This document shows, piece after piece, positions 8,305 to 16,306 of a DNA stretch of 64,000 nt (position 1 is its first letter; each line of letters begins with the position of its first letter). The notes beneath the pieces were generated by a model. It was given only the letters and a program-made list of their open reading frames with translations, was not told the origin of the DNA and did not search any database. The translations under genes were made by a program, and so were the position numbers. The DNA is from Salinibacterium amurskyense. GTDB taxonomy: Bacteria > Actinomycetota > Actinomycetes > Actinomycetales > Microbacteriaceae. The stretch covers positions 1 to 64,000 of the forward strand of contig NZ_PGFH01000002.1 of assembly GCF_002797685.1 (NCBI RefSeq). Direction: 5' to 3'.

Positions 8305-9762
8305 ATGGAAATCTTCGCCACTGGCGGACTCGTCCTCCTCATCGGAATCGGGGTGGTCATCCTTGTTGTACTTTTCTTGGTCATGTTGCTGATCGCTCGC
8401 GCCTGGTTCAAGGTCGCCCGAGCCGACGAGGCTCTCGTCGTTTCGGGACGTTCGCAAAAGGACTCCTCGGGTAAAGACTCCGCCGTCACGGTTATCGTCA
8501 ACGGCAAGGCGTTGGTCAACCCGATCACGCAGCGCCACGAGACAATCTCGCTGCGTTCGCGTCAGGTATCGATGACCGCTGAAGCGCAGTCGGCCGACAA
8601 CGTGACGTTGCAGGTTGAAGCGGTTGCGATCGTGAAGATCGGTTCGGACCCGATGCTGGTTCGTCGCGCTGCTGAGCGTTTCGCCTCGCAAGACCAGGCC
8701 ATCGAGCAGTTCACGACAGAGCAGCTCGAAGGTGCTCTTCGTGGTGTTGTTGCCACGCTGTCTGTTGTTGAACTCATGCGTGAGCGCAAGAAGTTCTCTG
8801 ACCAGATCGCAACGGATGTCTCAACTGAGCTTGCCGAGCAGGGCCTCATTCTTGACTCCTTCCAGATCAAGGGCATCGGCGACAAGGTTGGCTACATCCA
8901 GTCGCTCGGAACCCCGCAGATCGAGTCGAAGCGTCGCGAAGCTGAGTTGGCTACTGCCGACGCAAACCGCGAAATCTCCAAGCGCAACATCACCGTTGCC
9001 GAGGCGAACCTGATCGAGCAGACCGCGCTCGACAAGAACACCGCAGACTCCAAGGCCGAGGTCGGTAAGGCTAACGCTGAAGCCGAGCAGGCCGAAGCTC
9101 TCGCTCGTGCCCGTGCCGAGCAGGGCGTTCTACAGCAGCGTGCTGAGAACCGTCAGGCGGAGCTCGACGCTGACGTGAAGCGTCTTGCTGACGCCAACCT
9201 GTACAAGGCGCAGAAGGATGCCGACTCCGACGCTTACCGTCTCGTCAAGGGTGCAGAAGCTCAGGCTCAGATCGCCGCCGTCGAAGCTGAAGCAGTGCGC
9301 GTTCGCGCCGCTGCCGACGCGGATGCCACCCGCCTTGCCGGTGAAGCAAAAGCTGCGAGCATCGAAGCTGAAGCCGCGGCTCTCGCCAAGCACCAAGACG
9401 CGCTTCTCGCTCAGCGCGCCCTCGAAACCCTGCCGCAGGTTATGGAGCAGTGGGCCAAGGGTTACGGCCAGATCGGTTCTGTCACCGTTATCGGCGGCAG
9501 CGGAGCCAGCGGTGGAGACACCGTCGGCACCGAAAGTGCTGTTGCGCTGCGTGGAACGTTCGAGTCGATCAAGGCTGCAACCGGCCTTGACCTCGCGTCG
9601 ATCATCCAGGGCCGCACCGTTGGTCAGGCTGTTGGTGAAGGCGCTCGTGGAGAGTCGAACGACAGCACTCGCGGCGCCACGCTCGCGCAGGCAGCAAACA
9701 CCGTCGCGAATGCGGCACCTCAGTCGGTTCCGGCCGCTACCGAGGGCGACACGGCTGAGTAG
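8305..9762 (+). CDS. Flotillin / SPFH-domain membrane scaffold protein
   Basis: 485 residues from the ATG at 8305, which has GAAAGG upstream. One N-terminal TM helix (about 8-30) is followed by an SPFH/band 7 domain, then a long coiled coil rich in Ala, Glu and Arg (many EAEA and RAEQ repeats). The C-terminal part has a Gly/Ser-rich stretch. Flotillins form membrane-edge oligomers that organise lipid domains. The gene has its own terminator and appears monocistronic. No NfeD partner is visible beside it. Confidence 0.93.
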   Translation: MEIFATGGLVLLIGIGVVILVVLFLVMLLIARAWFKVARADEALVVSGRSQKDSSGKDSAVTVIVNGKALVNPITQRHETISLRSRQVSMTAEAQSADNVTLQVEAVAIVKIGSDPMLVRRAAERFASQDQAIEQFTTEQLEGALRGVVATLSVVELMRERKKFSDQIATDVSTELAEQGLILDSFQIKGIGDKVGYIQSLGTPQIESKRREAELATADANREISKRNITVAEANLIEQTALDKNTADSKAEVGKANAEAEQAEALARARAEQGVLQQRAENRQAELDADVKRLADANLYKAQKDADSDAYRLVKGAEAQAQIAAVEAEAVRVRAAADADATRLAGEAKAASIEAEAAALAKHQDALLAQRALETLPQVMEQWAKGYGQIGSVTVIGGSGASGGDTVGTESAVALRGTFESIKAATGLDLASIIQGRTVGQAVGEGARGESNDSTRGATLAQAANTVANAAPQSVPAATEGDTAE

Positions 9763-9785
9763 CGTTTCGCACCTCAACTAGAACG

Positions 9786-9830
9786 GCAATGGCCGGGCAT
9801 CCTCACGGATTCCCGGCCATCGTTGTTTTT
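9786..9830 (+). terminator. Rho-independent terminator after flotillin
   Basis: ATGGCCGGG pairs with CCCGGCCAT around a 14-base loop, and a GTTGTTTTT tract follows. It lies 24 bp after the flotillin stop codon. Confidence 0.85.
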
Positions 9831-9874
9831 GCCGTTAGGGGCGACGGGGGCGCGTGCCAGTCGCGCCTCGAGCG

Positions 9875-10018
9875 CTAGTCGTCGTCGCTCACGAGTTCTG
9901 AGCCCTCGGGATATACGTCGAGCTGGGGCTTGCGGGCGAGGAAGACGATGCTCGCGATGAGGCCGCCCCACACGAGCACGGCGGCGATGATGAAGAACGT
10001 GATGGCGATGCCGCTCAT
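9875..10018 (-). CDS. metS: MetS-like small subunit of the NSS methionine/alanine importer
   Basis: 47 residues, easily missed because of its size. One TM helix covers about residues 5-28 (AITFFIIAAVLVWGGLIASI). A short acidic tail follows, with RKPQLDVYPEG and DDD at the end. The ATG overlaps the stop of the upstream transporter gene as ATGA, so the two are translationally coupled. In Corynebacterium glutamicum MetP needs the tiny membrane protein MetS; this protein matches that family in size, topology and position. It is the last gene of the unit. Confidence 0.88.
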   Translation of the reverse strand: MSGIAITFFIIAAVLVWGGLIASIVFLARKPQLDVYPEGSELVSDDD

Positions 10019-11598
10019 TTCTTGAGCTCCTTCAATGCTTGGGCGCTAGGCCACGGGGTGAAGTCATCCGGATCGTGCTTCCAGCGCAAGGCGGTCATGG
10101 TGATCGCGCCGATCAGGATCACCGCGATGGTGCCCCAACCCGCAATCGCGAGGTACCAGAGCGGGTAGCCCTCGTAGCCTTCCGTGACGAGCACGATGAT
10201 GCGTTGGATGAGCATGTAGAGCAGCACGGCGGGCGCCAGAATTCCGACGAGAAGCTGCCAGATTCGCCCGACCTTGAAGGTGGAGACGGCGTTGAGGTGG
10301 CCGGCCAACTCTGGCCCCTTGCGGAAGACCCAGATCACGAGGATTGTCGCCGCAATTGCCGCACCGACGATTCCAACGTTGTTGGCCCACTGGTCGACGG
10401 TGTCGAGCGTAATCAAACCGGTGGTGGTCGAGAACAGCAGTACCGAAACAATGGCCAGCACTAAGCCGACCCGCAGCGATGCCTGGCGGGCGGTAATGCC
10501 GAACTTGTCTTGGAACGCGGATGACACGACCTGCAGTACTGACAACAGCGAGGTGAACCCGGCCATCACAAGCGAGCCGAAGAACAGTGCCCCGAAGAGT
10601 GGCCCGCCGGGCATTTGCGAGACGATCGCGGGGAACGTGATGAACGAGAGACCGACGCCGGTGAGCCCCTCGAGCTCGTCGACACCGACGCCCTGTTGGA
10701 ACGCAAAGAAGCCGAGCGTCGCGAAGACACCAATGCCGGCAATGATCTCGAACGACGAATTGGCGAACGCAACAACGAGAGCGGGCGCCGTGACGTTTGC
10801 CTTGCGGCTGCGGTACGAGGAGTACGTGATCATGATGCCGAACGCGATCGACAGCGAGAAGAAGATCTGGCTGTAGGCCGCGATCCACACGCCGGGGTCG
10901 CTCAGGGCGGAGAAGTCAGGAGTGAAGAGAGCATCCAACCCGGTCATCGCGCCATCGAGGAACAGAGCGCGAACCACGAGGATGAGGAAGGCCACGACGA
11001 GCAGCGGCAAGAAGATCACGTTGGCGCGCTGTACGCCCTTGGCAATGCCGGACCCGAGAACGGCGAGCACCGCAACCCACACGAGCACGAGGGGGATGAG
11101 CACGGCAGGCACGAACTGCGCGCTAAAACCGGGGTCTGAACGTTGCAAGAACTCCGTGATGAAGAACCCGGCAGGGTCGTCACCCCAACGCAGGTCAAAG
11201 CTGAAGGTGAAGTAGCTGGCGGCCCACGCGACGACGGCGGCGTAGTAGACGGCGATGACGATGCAGATCCAGACTTGGAACCAGCCAAGCGACTCTAGCC
11301 ACTTGCCCGCCTTGCCGCCGAGGCGACGGAAGGCGGTCGGTGCTGAACCGCGAAAACGGTGCCCGATCGCATAGTCAAGAAAGAGAATCGGGATGCCGGC
11401 CGTGACCAGTGCGATCAGGTACGGAATCAGGAATGCCCCGCCGCCGTTCTCGTAGGCGACACCGGGGAAGCGCCAAATGTTGCCGAGACCCACGGCGGAG
11501 CCGATGGCCGACAGGATGAAACCCAGCTGGCCCGACCACTGCTCACGAGGCCGTGAGGCGACCGTTCCGTGTGCTCCCGAATGCTGTTGCGCTGACAC
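10015..11598 (-). CDS. metP: Neurotransmitter:sodium symporter family transporter (MetP-like)
   Basis: 527 residues with about 12 TM helices. The N-terminus has the NSS signature WSGQLGFILSAIGSAVGLGN followed by WRFPG, the unwound TM1 that binds Na+ and the amino acid. It is coupled to a MetS-type small subunit, so methionine/alanine uptake is the best prediction. It starts with GTG, with GAGGAG upstream. The 180-bp leader contains three abutting hairpins, which suggests RNA-level control. Confidence 0.92.
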   Translation of the reverse strand: MSAQQHSGAHGTVASRPREQWSGQLGFILSAIGSAVGLGNIWRFPGVAYENGGGAFLIPYLIALVTAGIPILFLDYAIGHRFRGSAPTAFRRLGGKAGKWLESLGWFQVWICIVIAVYYAAVVAWAASYFTFSFDLRWGDDPAGFFITEFLQRSDPGFSAQFVPAVLIPLVLVWVAVLAVLGSGIAKGVQRANVIFLPLLVVAFLILVVRALFLDGAMTGLDALFTPDFSALSDPGVWIAAYSQIFFSLSIAFGIMITYSSYRSRKANVTAPALVVAFANSSFEIIAGIGVFATLGFFAFQQGVGVDELEGLTGVGLSFITFPAIVSQMPGGPLFGALFFGSLVMAGFTSLLSVLQVVSSAFQDKFGITARQASLRVGLVLAIVSVLLFSTTTGLITLDTVDQWANNVGIVGAAIAATILVIWVFRKGPELAGHLNAVSTFKVGRIWQLLVGILAPAVLLYMLIQRIIVLVTEGYEGYPLWYLAIAGWGTIAVILIGAITMTALRWKHDPDDFTPWPSAQALKELKK

Positions 11599-11617
11599 AG
11601 TTGCTCCTCTGCGTGAT

Positions 11618-11680
11618 GGTCACCCGAATGACCGTCGCTGGGGCCGCCCCGAAATAGCGACCCGCTACCCCCGAAGGAGT
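11618..11680 (-). promoter_or_regulatory. Structured 5' leader of metPS with three hairpins
   Basis: On the minus strand, ACTCC-TTCG-GGGGT (11667-11680) is followed by a GTCGCT...AGCGAC stem (11634-11661) with an inner GGGGC/GCCCC. GGTCA-TTCGGG-TGACC (11618-11633) comes next, abutting the second. The last hairpin ends about 20 bases before the GTG start of metP. Known SAM riboswitch motifs were not recognised. Confidence 0.4.
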
Positions 11681-11777
11681 GTTCTCACGTTAACACCGTG
11701 GGGTGCCAGATGGCGACATGTGACGGCGGCAGGAAGGCGGCGTCTGCGCGAATAGTGGTGGGCCAGCAGTCTGAAAG

Positions 11778-12854
11778 TTAGGCGCTCGCCGCCACCAATC
11801 GCACGGTCGTTGCGGTGCCGACATCCTTTGGCGAACCGGCCGAGACGGTCATGGTGCGGGCAACGGCATCCAGCGTCACGGTGGCGAGCGTGGCCCAGCG
11901 GTCGCCGAACACGGAACCGGGAGCCGGCACGCAGCACAGTTGAGCGGCATCGCCGGGCTCCGACAGCATGTACGGAATAAGGTCGAGCGCCACCTCCGGT
12001 AGCGGCTTTGCGGCGACCCGTTCGACGAGCACGTCGTAGCGCGCTTGAGTGTCGGGGTCGTACAGGCCGAGCTTTTCGCCGGTGCTGAGCACGGGATCCA
12101 AGAAGTGGTTGGTGTGCAGCAGTACGCCATCGGAGGGCTGCAGCACGGCAGCGCCTTCGGGGTTCAGCTCCACAATCACGGCACCCTCGGGGCTGACGAC
12201 CGTGATCGCACTTGAGGTGCTGACCGGGGCCGTGCGCAGAATCTCCACGGCCTCGGCGAGAGTGGATGCTTCGGCAAGCACGCGGGCGCCGACCAGATGA
12301 ACGGGCACGCCATCCGGGCGGTCAGAGGTGTGGCCGAGGATGTTGAGCATGATCCCGACGCCGGCATCGTTGATGCCGATCTTGCTGAGGATGCCGTGCT
12401 CCGTGAGGCCCACAAAGTTGCGGGGAGTGCCCGAGACTTCGTGCAGGTGCCAGAACGCGGAGAGCTCTTCGTGCCAGTCCCACGTCTGAGCGCTCACCGG
12501 GTTGCCGGCGGCGTTCACGATGGTGGAGCATTCACCAGGCTTCGCGCCGACCGAGCGCGACAAGATCTCGGTACGCGCATTGAGCGCTGCGATCTTCCAC
12601 AGCGGAATCTTGCTGCCTTCGGCAACACCGCGCATCTCGTTCGCGAGATCGGCACTCCACTCGGCGGTCGCAACAACAGCCTGCTCACCATGCTTCTGCA
12701 CATCGGCGCGGCTGATGCCCGACGTCTCAAAGAGGTCGAGGTAAATCTCGATTCCCTGGCGCAGAGCGTCGGCGGTCGCGAGTCCGCGTGAGAGGCCGCG
12801 GTGAAAAGCATCTGCCGAATCAATGCGGATGATGGTGGGTGTCGTGCCGGTCAT
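11778..12854 (-). CDS. C45-family autoproteolytic acyltransferase/hydrolase
   Basis: 358 residues of the acyl-CoA:6-aminopenicillanate acyltransferase-like (peptidase C45) NTN-hydrolase family. The probable nucleophile is C109 in KPGECSTIV; family members cleave just before this Cys to expose it. TWDWH and the VGLTEHGILSKIGIND block also fit. It is the last gene of a peptide-type ABC operon and overlaps the ATPase gene as ATGA. Hydrolysis or transfer of an N-acyl group on the imported compound is therefore likely. The actual substrate is unknown. Confidence 0.85.
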   Translation of the reverse strand: MTGTTPTIIRIDSADAFHRGLSRGLATADALRQGIEIYLDLFETSGISRADVQKHGEQAVVATAEWSADLANEMRGVAEGSKIPLWKIAALNARTEILSRSVGAKPGECSTIVNAAGNPVSAQTWDWHEELSAFWHLHEVSGTPRNFVGLTEHGILSKIGINDAGVGIMLNILGHTSDRPDGVPVHLVGARVLAEASTLAEAVEILRTAPVSTSSAITVVSPEGAVIVELNPEGAAVLQPSDGVLLHTNHFLDPVLSTGEKLGLYDPDTQARYDVLVERVAAKPLPEVALDLIPYMLSEPGDAAQLCCVPAPGSVFGDRWATLATVTLDAVARTMTVSAGSPKDVGTATTVRLVAASA

Positions 12855-13678
12855 GAAGCGATCTCTTCTCGAAGCTTGGCGATCATTCCGCGTTGCGGCT
12901 TCCAGCCTGGGCGCGGAGCGCAGGCAAGCAACAGGCGGGTGTACGGATGCTGGGGTGCGGTCAGTACCTCGGTGGTCGTTCCGCGCTCAACGATGGCTCC
13001 CTTGCGCATCACCACCACCTGGTCGGCGATCATCTGCACGACCGAAAGGTCGTGAGTGATGAAGAGATAGGTGAGGCCCTGCGAGATGCGCAACTCAGCC
13101 AAGAGCTCCAAGATCTGCGCTTGCACCGTCACATCGAGAGCCGCGACCGACTCATCGAGCACGATGACGGCGGGGTTCGCGGCCAGCGCGCGAGCGATAG
13201 CAACGCGCTGTTTCTGGCCACCGGAAAGTTCGCTCGGCAGGGCATCCAAGAACCGTGTCTCGAGGCCGACCAGAGTGAACAGTTCGGCGCAGCGTTCGCG
13301 GCGAGCAGCTCCGCTGAGCTTGGAGTGCGCTCGCAGAACTTCGTCGACGGCCACGCGAACGGGCAGGCGACGGTTCAGCGAGCTTTGCGGATCTTGAAAC
13401 ACCATCTGGATGTCACGGGCTCGGCGCCGAAGCTCCTTGCGATTCGCGCGCGCTGCCACGGGTTCACCGTTGACGGCCACCTCGCCGGAGTCGGGTGTTT
13501 CGAGCCCGACGATGATGCGCGCGAGGGTTGTCTTGCCCGAACCGGATTCGCCCACGACGGCGAGGCACGAGCCTTGGTCGATCGTGAGGGAGACGGCATC
13601 GAGCGCCGTCATCCGCTTCTTGGGCCCGGTGGGGAACGTCTTGGTTAGGTTGGTGACGATGATTCCTGGTGTGGTCAT
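12851..13678 (-). CDS. Oligopeptide-type ABC transporter ATP-binding protein (DppF/OppF-like)
   Basis: 275 residues. Walker A is GESGSGKT, the signature motif is LSGGQKQRVAIARAL, Walker B is VIVLDES, and the switch His is in LFITHDLSV. It is the second ATPase of the importer. It overlaps the upstream ATPase gene and the downstream C45 gene by 4 bp each, so the operon is tightly coupled. Confidence 0.93.
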   Translation of the reverse strand: MTTPGIIVTNLTKTFPTGPKKRMTALDAVSLTIDQGSCLAVVGESGSGKTTLARIIVGLETPDSGEVAVNGEPVAARANRKELRRRARDIQMVFQDPQSSLNRRLPVRVAVDEVLRAHSKLSGAARRERCAELFTLVGLETRFLDALPSELSGGQKQRVAIARALAANPAVIVLDESVAALDVTVQAQILELLAELRISQGLTYLFITHDLSVVQMIADQVVVMRKGAIVERGTTTEVLTAPQHPYTRLLLACAPRPGWKPQRGMIAKLREEIAS

Positions 13679-14472
13679 GGTGTGGTGTCGCCTTCCAAAG
13701 TCCAGGTGATTCCTGCGGGGCGTGATTCCATCAGCGTGCGCGTGTACGGATGCTGGGGGTTGTCACGAAGCTGCTCGGGCAATCCGATTTCCACAATTTC
13801 GCCATCTTTCATGACGGCGATCCGGTCGCACACTGCGGCGGCGAGGTCGAGGTCGTGGGTGACGAAGAGCATGGCCATGCCGAGTTCGTGGCGGCATTCG
13901 TCGAGGATCGCCATCACTTCGGCTTGCGTGGTGACGTCGAGGGCGGTGGTGGGTTCGTCGGCGAGCATGAGTCGCGGCTTGCCGGCAATCGCGCCGGCAA
14001 TGACGACGCGCTGCAGCATCCCGCCCGACAACTGGTGGGGGTAGGAACGCAGCACGCGATCGACGGCGTCAATGCCGACCTGCTCGAGCAGTTCGCCGGC
14101 CCGCAGCCTCGCGGTGCGAGTGGGCTGGCCCTGAGCGTCGTGCATTCCCTCAATGAGGTAGCGCTCAACGGGCAGTACGGGGTTGAGAACCGCGTGCGGA
14201 TTCTGGGCGATCATCGACACATCGTTGGCCCGCATCCGTCGCAATTCTTCGCCGCGAAGGGCGCGAACGTCGACGTCGTCGAGAGTGATGGAACCGGTGA
14301 CTTCGGAGCCGGTGGGTTCGATCTGCAGAATCGAGCGTAGTGTCATCGACTTACCGCTGCCCGATTCGCCAACGAGGCCGACAGCTTCGCCCGCCGCAAC
14401 GGAGAGGGAGACGTCGCGCAGAATCTGGCGGTCGGGGCCAATGGTGAGCGAGAGGGTGGTGATATCGAGCAT
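13675..14472 (-). CDS. Oligopeptide-type ABC transporter ATP-binding protein (DppD/OppD-like)
   Basis: 265 residues. Walker A is GESGSGKS, the signature motif is LSGGMLQRVVIAGAI, Walker B is LMLADEPTTALD, and the switch His is in FVTHDLDL. Its start overlaps the permease stop as TGATG. It is somewhat shorter than classical DppD, which usually carries a C-terminal oligopeptide extension. Confidence 0.93.
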   Translation of the reverse strand: MLDITTLSLTIGPDRQILRDVSLSVAAGEAVGLVGESGSGKSMTLRSILQIEPTGSEVTGSITLDDVDVRALRGEELRRMRANDVSMIAQNPHAVLNPVLPVERYLIEGMHDAQGQPTRTARLRAGELLEQVGIDAVDRVLRSYPHQLSGGMLQRVVIAGAIAGKPRLMLADEPTTALDVTTQAEVMAILDECRHELGMAMLFVTHDLDLAAAVCDRIAVMKDGEIVEIGLPEQLRDNPQHPYTRTLMESRPAGITWTLEGDTTP

Positions 14473-15299
14473 CAGGCTTTCCTCCCTGCGGCGGCACGGC
14501 CGCCGAGTCGTTCGCCGACATAACCTACAGCGGCGACGGTGATGACGATGCTGAGGCCAGCGAGCACGCTCTCAGCGGGGTAGCCGTTGAGCAGCGATTG
14601 TTGGCCGTTCGACACCATGAGCCCCCAGTCAGCTTCGGGTGGTTGAACACCCAAGCCGAGGAACGACAGTGCGGCGAGCTCGATCATGGCGAAACCAAAG
14701 TTGATCGTGGCGCCCGTAACGATGAGCGGGGCAACGTTGGGTAGCAGGTGCCGCACCGTGATGACGGCGCCGGGGATTCCCTGCAGTTCAGGCGAGCGGA
14801 TGTACGGCAAGTTGCGTTCGCGCATCGCCATGCTGCGCACTACTCGCGCCGAGTACGGGATGTACGCGACGGCAAGAGCGAGCGCTGCGGTGGTGAGGCT
14901 CGGGCCGAAGACCGCAATCGCGAGCATCGCGAGCAGCAGGTTCGGAAAGGCGAAGAGCAGGTCGAGAACGCGGCTGAGCGCCGAGTCAACGAAGCCGCCG
15001 AACCAGACCGCGGTGAGCGCGATAGTGGTGCCGAAAATGGCGGTGATGACCACCACGATGAGCGGCCCGGTCAAGCTGGAGCGAGCTCCCCACACCAGGC
15101 GCGAGAAGATGTCGCGGCCGGCTTGGTCGGTGCCAAACCAGTGCTCGGCAGACATGCCCTGGTAGCGCTGGGTGACCGATCCGATGGTCGGATCGTAGGG
15201 GGCAATGATGGGGGCGAGGAGCGCACCCAGAACCACCACGAGGATGATTCCGCAGGCGATGAGGCCCAGCGTGCCCATTCGTTCAGCGAATTGTTTCAT
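14472..15299 (-). CDS. Oligopeptide-type ABC transporter permease (DppC/OppC-like)
   Basis: 275 residues with about six TM helices. It has the EHWFGTDQAGRDIFSR motif characteristic of DppC/OppC N-termini, and a BPD_transp_1 domain with the ATPase-contacting EAA-like loop near the middle. It overlaps the DppB-like gene by 4 bp. It forms the heteromeric channel with the next permease. Confidence 0.93.
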   Translation of the reverse strand: MKQFAERMGTLGLIACGIILVVVLGALLAPIIAPYDPTIGSVTQRYQGMSAEHWFGTDQAGRDIFSRLVWGARSSLTGPLIVVVITAIFGTTIALTAVWFGGFVDSALSRVLDLLFAFPNLLLAMLAIAVFGPSLTTAALALAVAYIPYSARVVRSMAMRERNLPYIRSPELQGIPGAVITVRHLLPNVAPLIVTGATINFGFAMIELAALSFLGLGVQPPEADWGLMVSNGQQSLLNGYPAESVLAGLSIVITVAAVGYVGERLGGRAAAGRKA

Positions 15300-16237
15300 C
15301 GGGTCTGCTGCACTTTCACTCGCGGATCGATGGAGGCATAAAGGAGGTCAACCAGAAGGTTGATCACACCGAAGGCGGCAACAAGCACAATCGCGATGGC
15401 TTGAACAACCGCGAAGTCTTTACGCTGCACCGCGTTGACGAGAAGGGTTCCGATGCCATCGAGCGTGAAGGCGTATTCGACGACGAACGAGCCGGCAATG
15501 AGGCCCGCGATGTGAACGCCGACAATCGTGCTGACCGGCAGCATCGAGTTGCGGATGACGTGGCGGCGCATCACGAGACCTTCCGCTACGCCGCGAGCTC
15601 GTGCCATGACCGAATGTTCGGAGTCGCGCTCTTCGCGAATGGACGTGCGAGTGATGCGCGCCACGACCGCCGACGACGGCAGAGCGAGCGCGAGAGCAGG
15701 GAGGGAGAGGTGCCAGATGCGGTCGAAGAAACCGTCACCCGAACCAAAGACCGGGAACCAGCCAAGGCCGACGCTGAAGATGCTCATCAGGATGAGGGCG
15801 GCGAAGAAGGTGGGGATGGCGAAGCCGAGGTTGGAGCCGAGCAGCACTACCTTGTCGACGATTCCACCCTTGGTACCGGCGAGGATGCCGAGACCGACAC
15901 CCAACACGACGATGATGATGGCGGCAAGCGAGACCAGCATGAGCGTGGTCGGCAGACGGCCAGCGAGCAGATCTCCGACATCCTGCTGATTGGCGAGCGA
16001 GCGGCCGAAGTCGCCCTGAAGAACGTTGATCAGCCAGTTCCAGAAACGAACGAGGAACGGATCATCGAGAGAGTACTGGGCGCGAATAGCGGCGAGCACG
16101 TCGGGACTAACGGTTCGCCCTTGAACCAGAAAGTTCTCCGGGCTGCCCGGCGCCGCATACATGGCGGCGAAAACAAGAAAGCTGGAGGCTATGAGGACCC
16201 CGATGAGGGCCGCCAGTCGTCGAAGGATGAAAGTCAC
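15296..16237 (-). CDS. Oligopeptide-type ABC transporter permease (DppB/OppB-like)
   Basis: 313 residues. It has the DppB N-terminal pattern (ILRRLAALIGVLIASS...APGSPENF), a periplasmic-side loop, and a BPD_transp_1 domain with ARARGVAEGLVMRRHVIRN as the EAA loop. It follows the substrate-binding gene after a 69-bp gap that contains a strong hairpin. A long antisense open frame here is a composition artefact. Confidence 0.93.
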   Translation of the reverse strand: MTFILRRLAALIGVLIASSFLVFAAMYAAPGSPENFLVQGRTVSPDVLAAIRAQYSLDDPFLVRFWNWLINVLQGDFGRSLANQQDVGDLLAGRLPTTLMLVSLAAIIIVVLGVGLGILAGTKGGIVDKVVLLGSNLGFAIPTFFAALILMSIFSVGLGWFPVFGSGDGFFDRIWHLSLPALALALPSSAVVARITRTSIREERDSEHSVMARARGVAEGLVMRRHVIRNSMLPVSTIVGVHIAGLIAGSFVVEYAFTLDGIGTLLVNAVQRKDFAVVQAIAIVLVAAFGVINLLVDLLYASIDPRVKVQQTR

Positions 16238-16267
16238 TGCAGTGTCTACTTCCGTGGGGATGAAACC

Positions 16268-16298
16268 CGGGGGCTGCCAGCCGAAGCGGCAGCCCCCG
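16268..16298 (-). terminator. Intercistronic hairpin after the substrate-binding protein gene
   Basis: CGGGGGCTGCC pairs perfectly with GGCAGCCCCCG over 11 bp around a 9-base loop. It lies between the binding-protein stop and the first permease. There is no long U tract, so it probably protects the upstream mRNA or attenuates read-through. That would give more binding protein than permease, as is common in ABC operons. Confidence 0.7.
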
Positions 16299-16306
16299 AG
16301 CGTGGA

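Noticed and set aside
11599-11777. SAM riboswitch upstream of metP
   Set aside because: The leader is structured, but the conserved SAM-I, SAM-II and SAM-IV core sequences were not seen.
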